Part shown: piece after piece, positions 8,735-17,102 of the stretch
Position numbering within the stretch: the first letter of the stretch is position 1
Layout: every line of letters starts with the position of its first letter
Assembly (NCBI RefSeq): GCF_000285535.1
Contig: NZ_HE610985.1
Span: forward strand, 368,633-428,377
Reading direction: 5' to 3'
Origin: Bacillus timonensis
Lineage (GTDB): Bacteria > Bacillota > Bacilli > Bacillales > Bacillaceae_L
Length of the DNA stretch: 59,745 bases
Notes under the pieces: generated by a model
Seen by the model: only the letters and a program-made list of their open reading frames with translations
Databases searched by the model: none
Told to the model about the DNA's origin: nothing
Program-made: the position numbers and the translations under genes

Positions 8735-10732
8735 GTGATAATGGCGGAAACGGATCCCATCTTAATCAAGATGATACGTGAACGAGATATGGATGCTATC
8801 ATCAATTGGTTCGACGTAAGAAAGGCAAGTTTTTATAAACTTAGCTGGTCATACATAAAAAATCTTGAGGAGATTCAAGACGTTTTTTATAACTGCATAA
8901 TAAAGGTACATACAGAGATACGTAAGCAAAAAAAGAATCCATTTTTCGAAAGTTGGGTCATGTCACTTTTTATACAGGAATGTAAGAAAATGGGTTCACA
9001 AGGCGTTGAGAGGGAGGAGTTTGATGATGTTCTCATTTTAACCTATGTACTTGGCCTTTCACATGATGAGGTTGCCGAGGTACTTACTATACCTGTAAAA
9101 ACAGTGAAGGATCGCTTACATAAAGGGATTCGACATTTGAGTGGAGTAGATGGTGCTCATTACCATGAAAAATTTATCGATTATGTAAGTCGAACGTTAG
9201 AGCGGCCAGAAAAAATTGAACTTGAAATTCATTTACATGCTTGTCAAATTTGTCAAAATAGTTTAGTTGCATTTCAAGATACAATCCACTCACTAATTGA
9301 TGAAGCTGAAACGATTAAAGTGCCAACAAATTTCTTGGAAGAAGTAATAAAAAAAGTAAAGAAAGTTGAAGATGGTAAAAGAAAAAAGCAAAAGAAACGC
9401 ACAACCATTGGAATAGCAGTTTCATCTTCACTCTTTTTACTTCTATTGATTGGTTATGTGACAAATGGATTTCATTATATGTATTATTCTTGGCTAGACT
9501 GGCGTGATAAAGAGGATGCGCAGCTACTAGCTTATTTAAAAAGTGGGTTAGGTGAACCACTAAATCTTGTTCAAGAAAGTAATGGAATAAAAGTAACAAT
9601 AAAAAGTGTCATAGCCGATGATTTTCAAACTTTGATTTATTATGAGGTGGAAAATCGTAAGGGAGATGAGCAATATGGAATTAATTTTTGGAATGGGGTC
9701 ACTGTGGAAGATGAAATGAAGACATTTGACCAACAGGCGATTTCACTTAACCAGCCACCTGTCCAACCGTTAGAGAGTAAAGGGAAAATTTTTAAAGGAA
9801 CCATTAGTTTATTACCCGTTTTACCTGATACCAAAAACATAAAAGTGAACTTAACAAAACTACAAAAGATGGAACAGGAAGCTGAAAATTCAAGATGGGC
9901 TGAATTCTATGGTGATGAGGCCTTTGTCACAGGAGAATGGAACTTTGAAATTCCGGTTAAAAAGAAGGCATCGATTGAGCATGAAATTGAAAAAAAAATG
10001 ACAGTGGATGGGATGCCAATTAAATTTGAAAAATTGATAATCGCTCCAACTATTACAATCCTTCAGTACCAATTTGAACAATTTGTAAGTGATAAAAACA
10101 TTAATGAACTGTTGTTCGAAGGAATTAAAGTGAAAGAAAAGACTGCCGAACCAGCATTATTTGGATGGAATATCCCTATTAATGGCGGTTATGGGCAATG
10201 GATATCGTTTCAATCTGCTTTTGATTCACTCTATTTTGAGGATCCAAAAGAAGTGAGTATTCAGTTTGGCTCAATATCCTATTATAAAAATGAGTTTTAC
10301 AAGGTAGATATAGACATGAACCAACCATTTCCACAGTCCTTTGACTATCTTGGTAATAACATCTCGATTGATAAAATTGAATTAGGAATGCCTACTAAAA
10401 TTGAATTAACAACAGAAATGACAGAAAACAGACAATTTGAATCCATTATGTTTGACATAGTTGGTGAAAATGATGAGACACCAGTTTCGATGGGGATACA
10501 TGATGTTGAGGGAGTATTGGTGGATCGAAGTGGAAAGATGTATAAAGAGGATGAATACAACTATTATACGAATATGAACCAACTTGAAAGACCACGCTAT
10601 TACCAAACGAAAATAGGAATTGAAGTCCATAGCGAAATTACAGAAGAGGAAATCATTCCTGGTTGGCTTCAAATTAACGGTTATCAAGGAACAACGTATT
10701 TAGATGATGAGATAGATATAAAATTGCAATAA
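8735..10732 (+). CDS. ECF-type sigma factor fused to a membrane-anchored zinc anti-sigma and an extracellular sensor region (DUF4179-like)
   Basis: A 665-residue single-chain signalling protein. Residues about 5-85 resemble sigma-70 region 2 and about 98-136 are a region 4 helix-turn-helix (LSHDEVAEVLTIPVKTVKDR). Residues 166-173 are a zinc anti-sigma motif His-x3-Cys-x2-Cys (HLHACQIC). A Lys/Arg-rich stretch (about 210-223) precedes one membrane helix (about 225-243). Residues 245-665 are predicted extracellular and resemble the DUF4179/DUF5643 regions of Bacillus anti-sigma proteins. Region 2 is divergent. GTG 8735 is placed well behind AAGGGAGAGAG; ATG 8741 is the alternative. Sigma and anti-sigma are normally separate genes, so here activation would need cleavage or a conformational change. 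Its own terminator follows. Confidence 0.8.
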   Translation: MIMAETDPILIKMIRERDMDAIINWFDVRKASFYKLSWSYIKNLEEIQDVFYNCIIKVHTEIRKQKKNPFFESWVMSLFIQECKKMGSQGVEREEFDDVLILTYVLGLSHDEVAEVLTIPVKTVKDRLHKGIRHLSGVDGAHYHEKFIDYVSRTLERPEKIELEIHLHACQICQNSLVAFQDTIHSLIDEAETIKVPTNFLEEVIKKVKKVEDGKRKKQKKRTTIGIAVSSSLFLLLLIGYVTNGFHYMYYSWLDWRDKEDAQLLAYLKSGLGEPLNLVQESNGIKVTIKSVIADDFQTLIYYEVENRKGDEQYGINFWNGVTVEDEMKTFDQQAISLNQPPVQPLESKGKIFKGTISLLPVLPDTKNIKVNLTKLQKMEQEAENSRWAEFYGDEAFVTGEWNFEIPVKKKASIEHEIEKKMTVDGMPIKFEKLIIAPTITILQYQFEQFVSDKNINELLFEGIKVKEKTAEPALFGWNIPINGGYGQWISFQSAFDSLYFEDPKEVSIQFGSISYYKNEFYKVDIDMNQPFPQSFDYLGNNISIDKIELGMPTKIELTTEMTENRQFESIMFDIVGENDETPVSMGIHDVEGVLVDRSGKMYKEDEYNYYTNMNQLERPRYYQTKIGIEVHSEITEEEIIPGWLQINGYQGTTYLDDEIDIKLQ

Positions 10733-10733
10733 A

Positions 10734-10764
10734 AAAAGCTCAGAGTCTTTCTGAGCTTTTTACA
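10734..10764. terminator. Bidirectional terminator between the sigma/anti-sigma gene and mntR
   Basis: 10 to 11-bp stem AAAAGCTCAG/CTGAGCTTTT with A- and T-rich flanks, between two convergent genes. It serves both. Confidence 0.85.
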
Positions 10765-11182
10765 TCTTGTCTTTTCGAAATTGTAAATATTCCTTTTTTG
10801 CAGTTGGATTTTCTTCAAAAAACTCAATCAATGTTGATAAACAAAGAGAGGTTTCTTTGCTAATATAATGTTCAAGTTTTTCAACTTCTTCATAAATATT
10901 TTTATCTTGTACGCCAATCATTTTCAAAAAGTCTTCAAGCATCTCATGCTTTTCAACTAGTTTCTTAGCCACACTAGTTCCTTTATCGGTAAGCACAAAG
11001 CCTCTATATTTTTCATATATTCCAAAACCTTCCTCGTCCAATTTTTGCATCATTTTTGTAACGGAAGAAGGGAGAACATTTAATGAAGAAGCAATATCTA
11101 CACTTCGAGCGTAGCCTTTTTGCTGAATTGATAAATAAATTTTTTCTAAATAATCTTCCATACTCGGTGTCGGAATCGTCAT
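10760..11182 (-). CDS. mntR: Manganese-responsive DtxR-family transcriptional regulator MntR
   Basis: Mn2+-sensing repressor of manganese uptake genes. The 140-residue protein follows B. subtilis MntR closely. A winged helix-turn-helix (YARSVDIASSLNVLPSSVTKMM, in two parts about 24-45) is followed by KLDEEGF and IYEKYRGFVLT. All known metal ligands are visible with an offset of two from B. subtilis: D10, E13, H79, E101, E104 and H105. The start ATG 11182 has AAAGG upstream. No mntH or mntABC transporter lies next to it, so its targets are elsewhere. Confidence 0.95.
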   Translation of the reverse strand: MTIPTPSMEDYLEKIYLSIQQKGYARSVDIASSLNVLPSSVTKMMQKLDEEGFGIYEKYRGFVLTDKGTSVAKKLVEKHEMLEDFLKMIGVQDKNIYEEVEKLEHYISKETSLCLSTLIEFFEENPTAKKEYLQFRKDKM

Positions 11183-11242
11183 TACCGCCTTTCAAAAACA
11201 TCATAATCATATTATATAATGAAATGCGAGTAATTTTCTATC

Positions 11243-12202
11243 TCAATCCTCTTTTTGTAATCGGATATTCTGAGTATGGAAGCCAATGGATGTTTTTAAA
11301 TCAAGAACATCTAAAGAAACAACGGCATTTTCGGGCAAATCAAGATTTGAAAAAGTGACTATGCCACTTTCGTCCTCTGTTATTTCATAGAGTTCATAGT
11401 CTACTAGATTCAACCGGTAGGCTACATTCTTTTTTTTCTCTACAGAGAAAGTCAAACTTCCATCATTCACGTCAGTAAGTTCAGGAGTCTTTAATTTGCG
11501 GTCCTCATCAATTTTAATACCGGTTTCTTCCTCAATATATTGTTGTAGTTCCTTATTTCCCAAAACATTATCAAGCTTTTGATTTTCATGCTGTGTTCCC
11601 ATATAAAATGCTTCGTTCGAATAGACACTGCTTCGAGCTGCTTCATCCGCAGCACCATATAATAGCACATAATCATCCGCAAAAATCTCCTGAGGGTACC
11701 ATTCATGGGACGAAACGGAATAATTAAAAAATGAATTCCAGTGGACAGGCATATGGTCCAATCCTCTTAATTTTGCCCATTTAGAAAATGGAAAATGATG
11801 GGACGGAAAATAGGAATAGGCAAAATGGTGCCCGTACTCATGTGACAAAGTATCGCGATATTCTCGTGCATCGGTATATTCATTTCCTTTATAAAGTGTA
11901 ATACTGCTAATAAAAGGATGGTAAATACCCGTAATCATACTATTTGAAGGTGACGGACCGTCCATTACACGAACTTCCTGTAAAAGGTTCATTTCTTCAC
12001 CATGTTTATTTTTTACTAATTCTTTATATAAATCTTCTAATTGTGATTCATTCCAGTTATCTGAATAGCTAAGGAAAAGAGTCCCTTGTGGAGATTCGTA
12101 TTTGGCATAATACGAAGAGTCATACGTGACAGGGTCTAAGCTTAGTAGAATCGAGAGACTACAATATAATACTACTAGGAATGCAATTCTTTTTTTCTTC
12201 AT
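11243..12202 (-). CDS. Secreted or membrane-anchored HEXXH zinc-metalloprotease-like protein
   Basis: A 319-residue protein of no family I can name. Residues 1-22 form a signal peptide or anchor (MKKKRIAFLVVLYCSLSILL). The zinc motif H121-E-Y-G-H125 is followed by a likely third ligand, E172, in PQEIFADDY, which fits a gluzincin-type protease. A C-terminal part after about residue 230 looks like a small beta domain. I chose ATG 12202 because GGGGAG lies 8 nt upstream; GTG 12211 in frame sits too close to the ribosome site. It lies alone, divergent from the SDR gene, and its substrate is unknown. Confidence 0.75.
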   Translation of the reverse strand: MKKKRIAFLVVLYCSLSILLSLDPVTYDSSYYAKYESPQGTLFLSYSDNWNESQLEDLYKELVKNKHGEEMNLLQEVRVMDGPSPSNSMITGIYHPFISSITLYKGNEYTDAREYRDTLSHEYGHHFAYSYFPSHHFPFSKWAKLRGLDHMPVHWNSFFNYSVSSHEWYPQEIFADDYVLLYGAADEAARSSVYSNEAFYMGTQHENQKLDNVLGNKELQQYIEEETGIKIDEDRKLKTPELTDVNDGSLTFSVEKKKNVAYRLNLVDYELYEITEDESGIVTFSNLDLPENAVVSLDVLDLKTSIGFHTQNIRLQKED

Positions 12203-12333
12203 AATTCTCACTCCCCAAAGTTCATTCTATCATGCCAAGAACCACTGAATCTCTGTTTTATTTTGCCAGATTAACTTTGTAGATTATAATGGGAAAAGAG
12301 CAAGTAAACTAGTAAAATAGGTTGGTGAATAAA

Positions 12334-13068
12334 ATGAGTCGTGTGGTAATCGTAACTGGAGCTGCAAATGGAATTGGAAAAGGGATTGCAATGGCCTTCG
12401 CTCAAAATGGGGATACGGTTGTTTTAACAGATGTTGATGTAGAAGCTGGTACTAAGCTTTTAAATGAACTTAAACACCAAGGAAATGAAGCAATTTTCAA
12501 GAAAACAGATGTAAGAAATGAACAAGATATCATTCTTTTAATGAACCAAACCTATCAAACTTATGGTAAAATTGATATTTTAATAAACAATGCCGGAAAA
12601 GGTTTATTTAAATCACCATTCGATGTTACGGTTGAGGAATGGGATGAAGTGATTCATACAAACTTAAGAAGTGTATTTTTATGCTCAAGAGAAGCAGGCC
12701 GATATATGAAGGAAAATGGTGGATCCATAGTAAACATTGCATCAACTAGAGCAATGATGTCTGAGCCTCATTCAGAAGGATACTCAGCAACAAAGGGTGG
12801 AATCGTAGCGATTACTCATGCACTTGCTGCATCATTTGCAGAATATCAAATTACTGTAAATGCTATTTCGCCTGGCTGGATTGAAACAGGGAAATATGAG
12901 GAACTTCGGAAAATCGACCATGAACAGCATTTTTCAAAACGTGTCGGAAAACCAGCTGATATTGCAAATGCATGTCTTTATTTAACTGATGCGAAGAATA
13001 ATTTTGTTACTGGAATTAATCTCGTTGTTGATGGCGGTATGACGAGAAAAATGATATATGAGGAGTAA
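12334..13068 (+). CDS. Short-chain dehydrogenase/reductase
   Basis: NAD(P)-dependent classical SDR of 244 residues. The nucleotide motif TGAANGIG is at residues 8-15, the NNAG motif at about 85-88, and the catalytic Ser137, Tyr150 and Lys154 (YSATK) are all present. The Asp after the second strand (VVLTDVD) suggests a preference for NAD. The end LVVDGGMT is typical. ATG 12334 is preferred; in-frame TTG 12322 and GTG 12325 overlap the GGTGA ribosome site. The substrate is unknown. exoA follows after 23 bp and may be cotranscribed. Confidence 0.88.
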   Translation: MSRVVIVTGAANGIGKGIAMAFAQNGDTVVLTDVDVEAGTKLLNELKHQGNEAIFKKTDVRNEQDIILLMNQTYQTYGKIDILINNAGKGLFKSPFDVTVEEWDEVIHTNLRSVFLCSREAGRYMKENGGSIVNIASTRAMMSEPHSEGYSATKGGIVAITHALAASFAEYQITVNAISPGWIETGKYEELRKIDHEQHFSKRVGKPADIANACLYLTDAKNNFVTGINLVVDGGMTRKMIYEE

Positions 13069-13091
13069 CATAGAGGGGAAGCTTTAACATT

Positions 13092-13847
13092 ATGAAACTT
13101 GTATCTTGGAATGTAAATGGATTACGAGCATGTGTAAAAAAAGGATTTTTGGATTATTTTCATGAAATGGATGCTGATATTTTTTGTGTGCAGGAAACAA
13201 AGCTCCAAGAAGGTCAAATCGAACTAGACCTTGAAGGTTATCACCAATTTTGGAACTATGCGATTAAAAAGGGATATTCTGGTACTGCCGTTTTCACAAA
13301 GAAAAAGCCGCTTTCTGTTTCGTATGGTGTAGCTGATGAAAATGAAGAGGACGAGGGACGAATTCTCACGCTAGAGTTTGAGGATTTTTATTTAATTAAT
13401 GTTTATACGCCAAATTCTCAACGGGATCTTGCAAGACTTCATTTCCGTCTCAATTGGGAAGATAGAATACGTGAATATCTCATTCAATTAAATAAACTAA
13501 AGCCAATTGTGTTATGTGGGGATTTGAATGTCGCTCATTCCGACATTGATTTAAAGAATGCAAAATCAAATCGAGGAAATTCAGGATTCACCGAAGAAGA
13601 GCGTGGAAAAATGACCGACTTGCTTAACTCTGGGTTCATTGATTCCTTTCGATACTTTTATCCAGATATGACGGATAAATATACGTGGTGGAGCTACATG
13701 CGAAATGTAAGAGAAAAAAATATTGGATGGAGAATTGACTATTTTATTGTTTCAGAAGAGTTAAAACATCGTCTAAAAGATTCTCAAATCCACTCTCACG
13801 TAATGGGCAGCGACCATTGCCCAGTAGTCCTTCAAATACAAAAATAG
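13092..13847 (+). CDS. exoA: Exodeoxyribonuclease III / AP endonuclease
   Basis: DNA base-excision repair enzyme of the ExoIII family that cleaves at abasic sites and removes 3' blocks. It has 251 residues, the usual length. It contains the N-terminal SWNVNGLRA motif, the metal Glu in CVQETKLQ, NVYTPNS, the catalytic CGDLNVAHSDID region, WRIDYF and the final GSDHCPV. The start ATG 13092 has a GAGGGGAAG site. It lies downstream of the SDR gene with no clear terminator between them. Confidence 0.95.
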   Translation: MKLVSWNVNGLRACVKKGFLDYFHEMDADIFCVQETKLQEGQIELDLEGYHQFWNYAIKKGYSGTAVFTKKKPLSVSYGVADENEEDEGRILTLEFEDFYLINVYTPNSQRDLARLHFRLNWEDRIREYLIQLNKLKPIVLCGDLNVAHSDIDLKNAKSNRGNSGFTEEERGKMTDLLNSGFIDSFRYFYPDMTDKYTWWSYMRNVREKNIGWRIDYFIVSEELKHRLKDSQIHSHVMGSDHCPVVLQIQK

Positions 13848-13853
13848 GAAAAA

Positions 13854-13872
13854 TTTAAAGTAATACTTTAAA
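13854..13872. promoter_or_regulatory. Perfect palindrome upstream of the dedA-uppP pair
   Basis: Arms TTTAAAGT and ACTTTAAA are separated by AAT. No T tract follows, so it is not an obvious terminator for exoA. It lies about 70 bp before the dedA start and may be an operator. Confidence 0.4.
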
Positions 13873-13943
13873 GAAGGACAAACATAGATTACAATAAGAA
13901 TGCTATTGAATTAGAAAGAGTAGCATCTTATTTGGAGGTAAAA

Positions 13944-14558
13944 ATGGAAAACTGGATAACAGATTTTATGGATCAATTTGGGTATATCGGGATTTTTCTA
14001 TTAATCGCCTTAGAAAACATTTTCCCACCCATTCCATCTGAAGTTATTTTGACTGCAGGTGGATTTATGACGATTAAAACAAATTTAACAGTAACTGGTG
14101 TCATTATCGCCGCTACACTTGGATCAGTTGTAGGAGCGATTATCCTATACGGTATTGGTCGATTACTTGACGTGGAACGATTAGAGAAAATTGTTGACCG
14201 CTATGGTCGGATTTTACGTGTGACAAAAGAGGATGTTCACAAAGCGGATTCATGGTTTGATAAATACGGATACTGGACAGTATTTTTCTGCCGGATGGTA
14301 CCTTTAATCAGAAGTTTAATTTCCATTCCAGCAGGGATGTCCAATATGAATTTTTGGATGTTCATTTTGTTTACAACACTAGGTACATTAATTTGGAATG
14401 TAATCCTAGTCTTACTTGGTGCTGCATTTGGCGAATCATGGGATGTAATTGTTCACTACATGGACATCTATTCTAATATTACGTATGCATTAATTGCCTT
14501 GGCGGGAATTGGATTTCTTGTTATTTTTTTCACCAAAAGAAGATCAAAAACGAGATAA
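13944..14558 (+). CDS. DedA-family membrane protein (UptA-like undecaprenyl-phosphate or lipid flippase)
   Basis: Polytopic membrane protein of 204 residues with the SNARE-associated (VTT/DedA) domain. The signatures are ENIFPPIPSEVIL near the N-terminus and FFCRMVPLIRSLISIPAGMSNM in the middle, which contains the conserved Arg and Pro. Some DedA proteins (B. subtilis UptA, formerly YngC) return undecaprenyl phosphate across the membrane. The next gene, 26 bp downstream, is uppP, which supplies that substrate, so a shared role is attractive but inferred. ATG 13944 is chosen with GGAGG at 13934-13938; TTG 13932 overlaps the ribosome site. Confidence 0.85.
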   Translation: MENWITDFMDQFGYIGIFLLIALENIFPPIPSEVILTAGGFMTIKTNLTVTGVIIAATLGSVVGAIILYGIGRLLDVERLEKIVDRYGRILRVTKEDVHKADSWFDKYGYWTVFFCRMVPLIRSLISIPAGMSNMNFWMFILFTTLGTLIWNVILVLLGAAFGESWDVIVHYMDIYSNITYALIALAGIGFLVIFFTKRRSKTR

Positions 14559-14584
14559 AGTGAAGAAGGAGTTTATTACGTCTA

Positions 14585-15415
14585 ATGGATATTATTGAAC
14601 TAATAAAAGCGATTATTTTAGGAATGGTTGAAGGTCTAACAGAATTTGCGCCAGTATCTTCAACCGGTCACATGATTATCGTTGATGATATGTGGCTTAA
14701 AACACAAGAGTTTCTGGGGAAGTACCCAGCAAATACATTTAAAGTTGTCATCCAACTCGGCTCCATACTAGCCGTAGTAGTTGTCTTTAAAGACCGTTTT
14801 ATTGATTTACTAGGCTTCAATCGTAAAAATAAAATTGTGCCTGTCGGTGCGAAGCATTTACGATTAACTCATATCATTGTAGGTTTAATTCCTGCAGGTG
14901 TACTTGGTGTATTATTTGAAGATGCAATTGATGATCATCTATTTACAACTGAAACAGTATTAATAGGTTTAGTAATCGGTGCGATATTAATGATTATTGC
15001 TGATCGATACAGTAGTAACCATCCAAATACGCAAACAGTGGATCAAATTACGTACAAGCAAGCTTTGACAGTTGGACTCATCCAATGTTTATCACTTTGG
15101 CCAGGTTTTTCACGTTCAGGTGCAACTATCTCAGGTGGTGTACTTGTAGGTCTTAGCCATAGAGCAGCAGCAGATTTTACGTTTATCATGGCTGTTCCAA
15201 TTATGGCAGGAGCAAGTGGAATCTCCTTACTTAAAAACATTGAGTACTTTTCAGTTGATGCACTTCCAGTATTTATTGCGGGATTCATTAGTGCATTCGT
15301 ATTCGCTCTCATTTCAATTCGATTTTTCTTACGCTTAATCGATAAAATCAAACTTTTACCATTTGCGATTTACCGTATCGTATTAGCAGCTGTCATTTAC
15401 TTTGTGTTTTTATAA
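14585..15415 (+). CDS. uppP: Undecaprenyl-diphosphatase
   Basis: Membrane phosphatase (BacA/UppP family) that converts undecaprenyl diphosphate to the monophosphate, recycling the lipid carrier for peptidoglycan and giving bacitracin tolerance. It has 276 residues, the usual length. Both catalytic signatures are visible: EGLTEFAPVSSTGH at about residues 17-30 and the later FSRSGATISGG with the conserved Ser and Arg. About eight membrane segments. AAGGAG lies 13 nt before ATG 14585. It is probably cotranscribed with the dedA gene. Confidence 0.97.
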   Translation: MDIIELIKAIILGMVEGLTEFAPVSSTGHMIIVDDMWLKTQEFLGKYPANTFKVVIQLGSILAVVVVFKDRFIDLLGFNRKNKIVPVGAKHLRLTHIIVGLIPAGVLGVLFEDAIDDHLFTTETVLIGLVIGAILMIIADRYSSNHPNTQTVDQITYKQALTVGLIQCLSLWPGFSRSGATISGGVLVGLSHRAAADFTFIMAVPIMAGASGISLLKNIEYFSVDALPVFIAGFISAFVFALISIRFFLRLIDKIKLLPFAIYRIVLAAVIYFVFL

Positions 15416-15457
15416 ACTTTTATCAAATGTGCTCCACAAAAGGGCTGAATAAAGGTT

Positions 15458-15485
15458 AGCATCTCATTTTGGGATGCTTTTTTTA
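15458..15485 (+). terminator. Intrinsic terminator of dedA-uppP
   Basis: 7-bp stem GCATCTC/GGGATGC (one T-G pair) with an ATTTT loop, then TTTTTTT. Confidence 0.75.
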
Positions 15486-15588
15486 TGGATTAAATTTTTA
15501 GTCCCACTTCATATTACAGTTATTTTTGTATAAAATATGGTAATAGTTCCAAAACTTGTACAAAAGTACTAGAAGGGGGAGACCAGTT

Positions 15589-17070
15589 ATTCATTCTCGG
15601 AAATATTTACTATGCTTCGTTTTTCTGCTTATTATCACAATTATGCCATCCATCCACCCACAACAAGATAACGTGAAGGCAAACGCATCTCAAAAAGAAG
15701 TGCTAGGTCAACTTAATCAGCTTGTTTTAAATGAACCCAATTTAAAAGGAGCAATTGCGGGTATTAGTATTAGGTCTGCAAAGAGCGGGGAAATTCTATA
15801 TCAACACGCCGGTGACGTTCGGCTTCGACCTGCTTCAAATTTGAAGCTTTTAACAGCCGCAACGGCTTTATCTGCACTTGGAGAAAATTATCAATTTTCA
15901 ACAGAAATCCTGACAGACGGAGAGCTCGTTGGTAACAAACTAACAGGAAATCTCTACATAAAGGGCAAAGGAGATCCGACTCTTCGTCAGCAAGATTTGG
16001 ATTTATTAGCGAAAAAAATCAAAAAAGCTGGTGTTGACGTAATATTTGGTAACATCATCGCAGATGATTCCTGGTATGACGAAGAGCGTTATTCGATTGA
16101 TTTAACTTGGAGCGATGAAACATATTATTACGGTTCTGCGGTTTCAGGTTTAACAGCTTCCCCAAACAAGGATTATGATTCCGGAACTGTAATTGTTCAG
16201 GTGTCACCAGGAAAGAAAGTCGGGAGCAAAGCCCATATTTCATTACAACCAACAAATAATTATGTAAAAATCATTAACAACACGAAAACGGTACAAAAAG
16301 AGGGGAAGAACGAAATTGATATTATTCGTGAGCATGGGGAAAATGTCATCACCATTGAAGGGACAATCCCAGTCCATTCAAATCCTGTTCAAGAATGGAT
16401 GACAGTTTGGGAGCCGACTGGCTTTGCATTAGATTTATTTAAGCAATCATTAGTAAAACAAGGAATCCATGTGATTGGAACGGAAGGTATAGCCAAGACT
16501 CCACAAAACGCGACACGATTAGCAACAGATAAATCCATCCCCCTAAAAGAACTTCTTGTTCCTTTTATGAAGCTAAGCAATAATGGCCATGGTGAAACAT
16601 TAGTAAAGGAAATGGGACAGGTTAAGAAAGGGGAAGGAAGCTGGGAACAAGGGATCAATGTTGTGAAGGAAGAACTTCGAAAAATGGGGGTTGACCCAAG
16701 TAGTATGGTAATCAGGGATGGTTCTGGAATCTCACATGTTAATCTGATTTCCGCGAACGATATTTCAAAACTTCTTTACTCTGTACAATCCCAATCCTGG
16801 TTTCCTGCATTTTTAGATTCTTTACCGGTAGCCGGAAATAGTGAACGACTTATTGGTGGTTCACTACGGTATCGATTGAAGAATCCAGAGTTGACAGGAA
16901 AAGTAAAGGCAAAAACGGGGACGATTCGAACGGTGAGCTCATTATCAGGCTATGTGGAGACAAAAAGTGAGGAAAAGCTCATTTTCTCTATATTGTTAAA
17001 TAACTTAATGGACGATGCTCATGGGAAACCGATTGAGGACAAAATCGTAACATTGTTATACGAATACTAA
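15589..17070 (+). CDS. dacC: D-alanyl-D-alanine carboxypeptidase/endopeptidase of the S13 (PBP4/DacC) family, unusual start
   Basis: Exported low-molecular-mass penicillin-binding protein that trims or cuts peptidoglycan stem peptides. The active-site set is complete: SxxK in RPASNLK, SxN in KLSNNGHGE and KTG in VKAKTGTIRT. No ATG lies near the N-terminus. The open frame begins at TTG 15556, but that codon has no ribosome site and AGAAGGGGGA (15571-15580) lies inside the frame after it. The codon with proper spacing is ATT at 15589, followed by a good signal peptide (HSRKYLLCFVFLLIITI). From there the protein has about 493 residues, close to B. subtilis DacC. Either ATT is used, as in infC, or an ATG has mutated or been misread. 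Confidence 0.85.
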   Translation: MHSRKYLLCFVFLLIITIMPSIHPQQDNVKANASQKEVLGQLNQLVLNEPNLKGAIAGISIRSAKSGEILYQHAGDVRLRPASNLKLLTAATALSALGENYQFSTEILTDGELVGNKLTGNLYIKGKGDPTLRQQDLDLLAKKIKKAGVDVIFGNIIADDSWYDEERYSIDLTWSDETYYYGSAVSGLTASPNKDYDSGTVIVQVSPGKKVGSKAHISLQPTNNYVKIINNTKTVQKEGKNEIDIIREHGENVITIEGTIPVHSNPVQEWMTVWEPTGFALDLFKQSLVKQGIHVIGTEGIAKTPQNATRLATDKSIPLKELLVPFMKLSNNGHGETLVKEMGQVKKGEGSWEQGINVVKEELRKMGVDPSSMVIRDGSGISHVNLISANDISKLLYSVQSQSWFPAFLDSLPVAGNSERLIGGSLRYRLKNPELTGKVKAKTGTIRTVSSLSGYVETKSEEKLIFSILLNNLMDDAHGKPIEDKIVTLLYEY

Positions 17071-17096
17071 AAAAGCAGGCAATTTGCCTGCTTTTT
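17071..17096. terminator. Bidirectional terminator between dacC and the YceI gene
   Basis: Stem AAAAGCAGGC/GCCTGCTTTT with an AATTT loop between two convergent genes. Confidence 0.9.
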
Positions 17097-17102
17097 ACTA
17101 TT

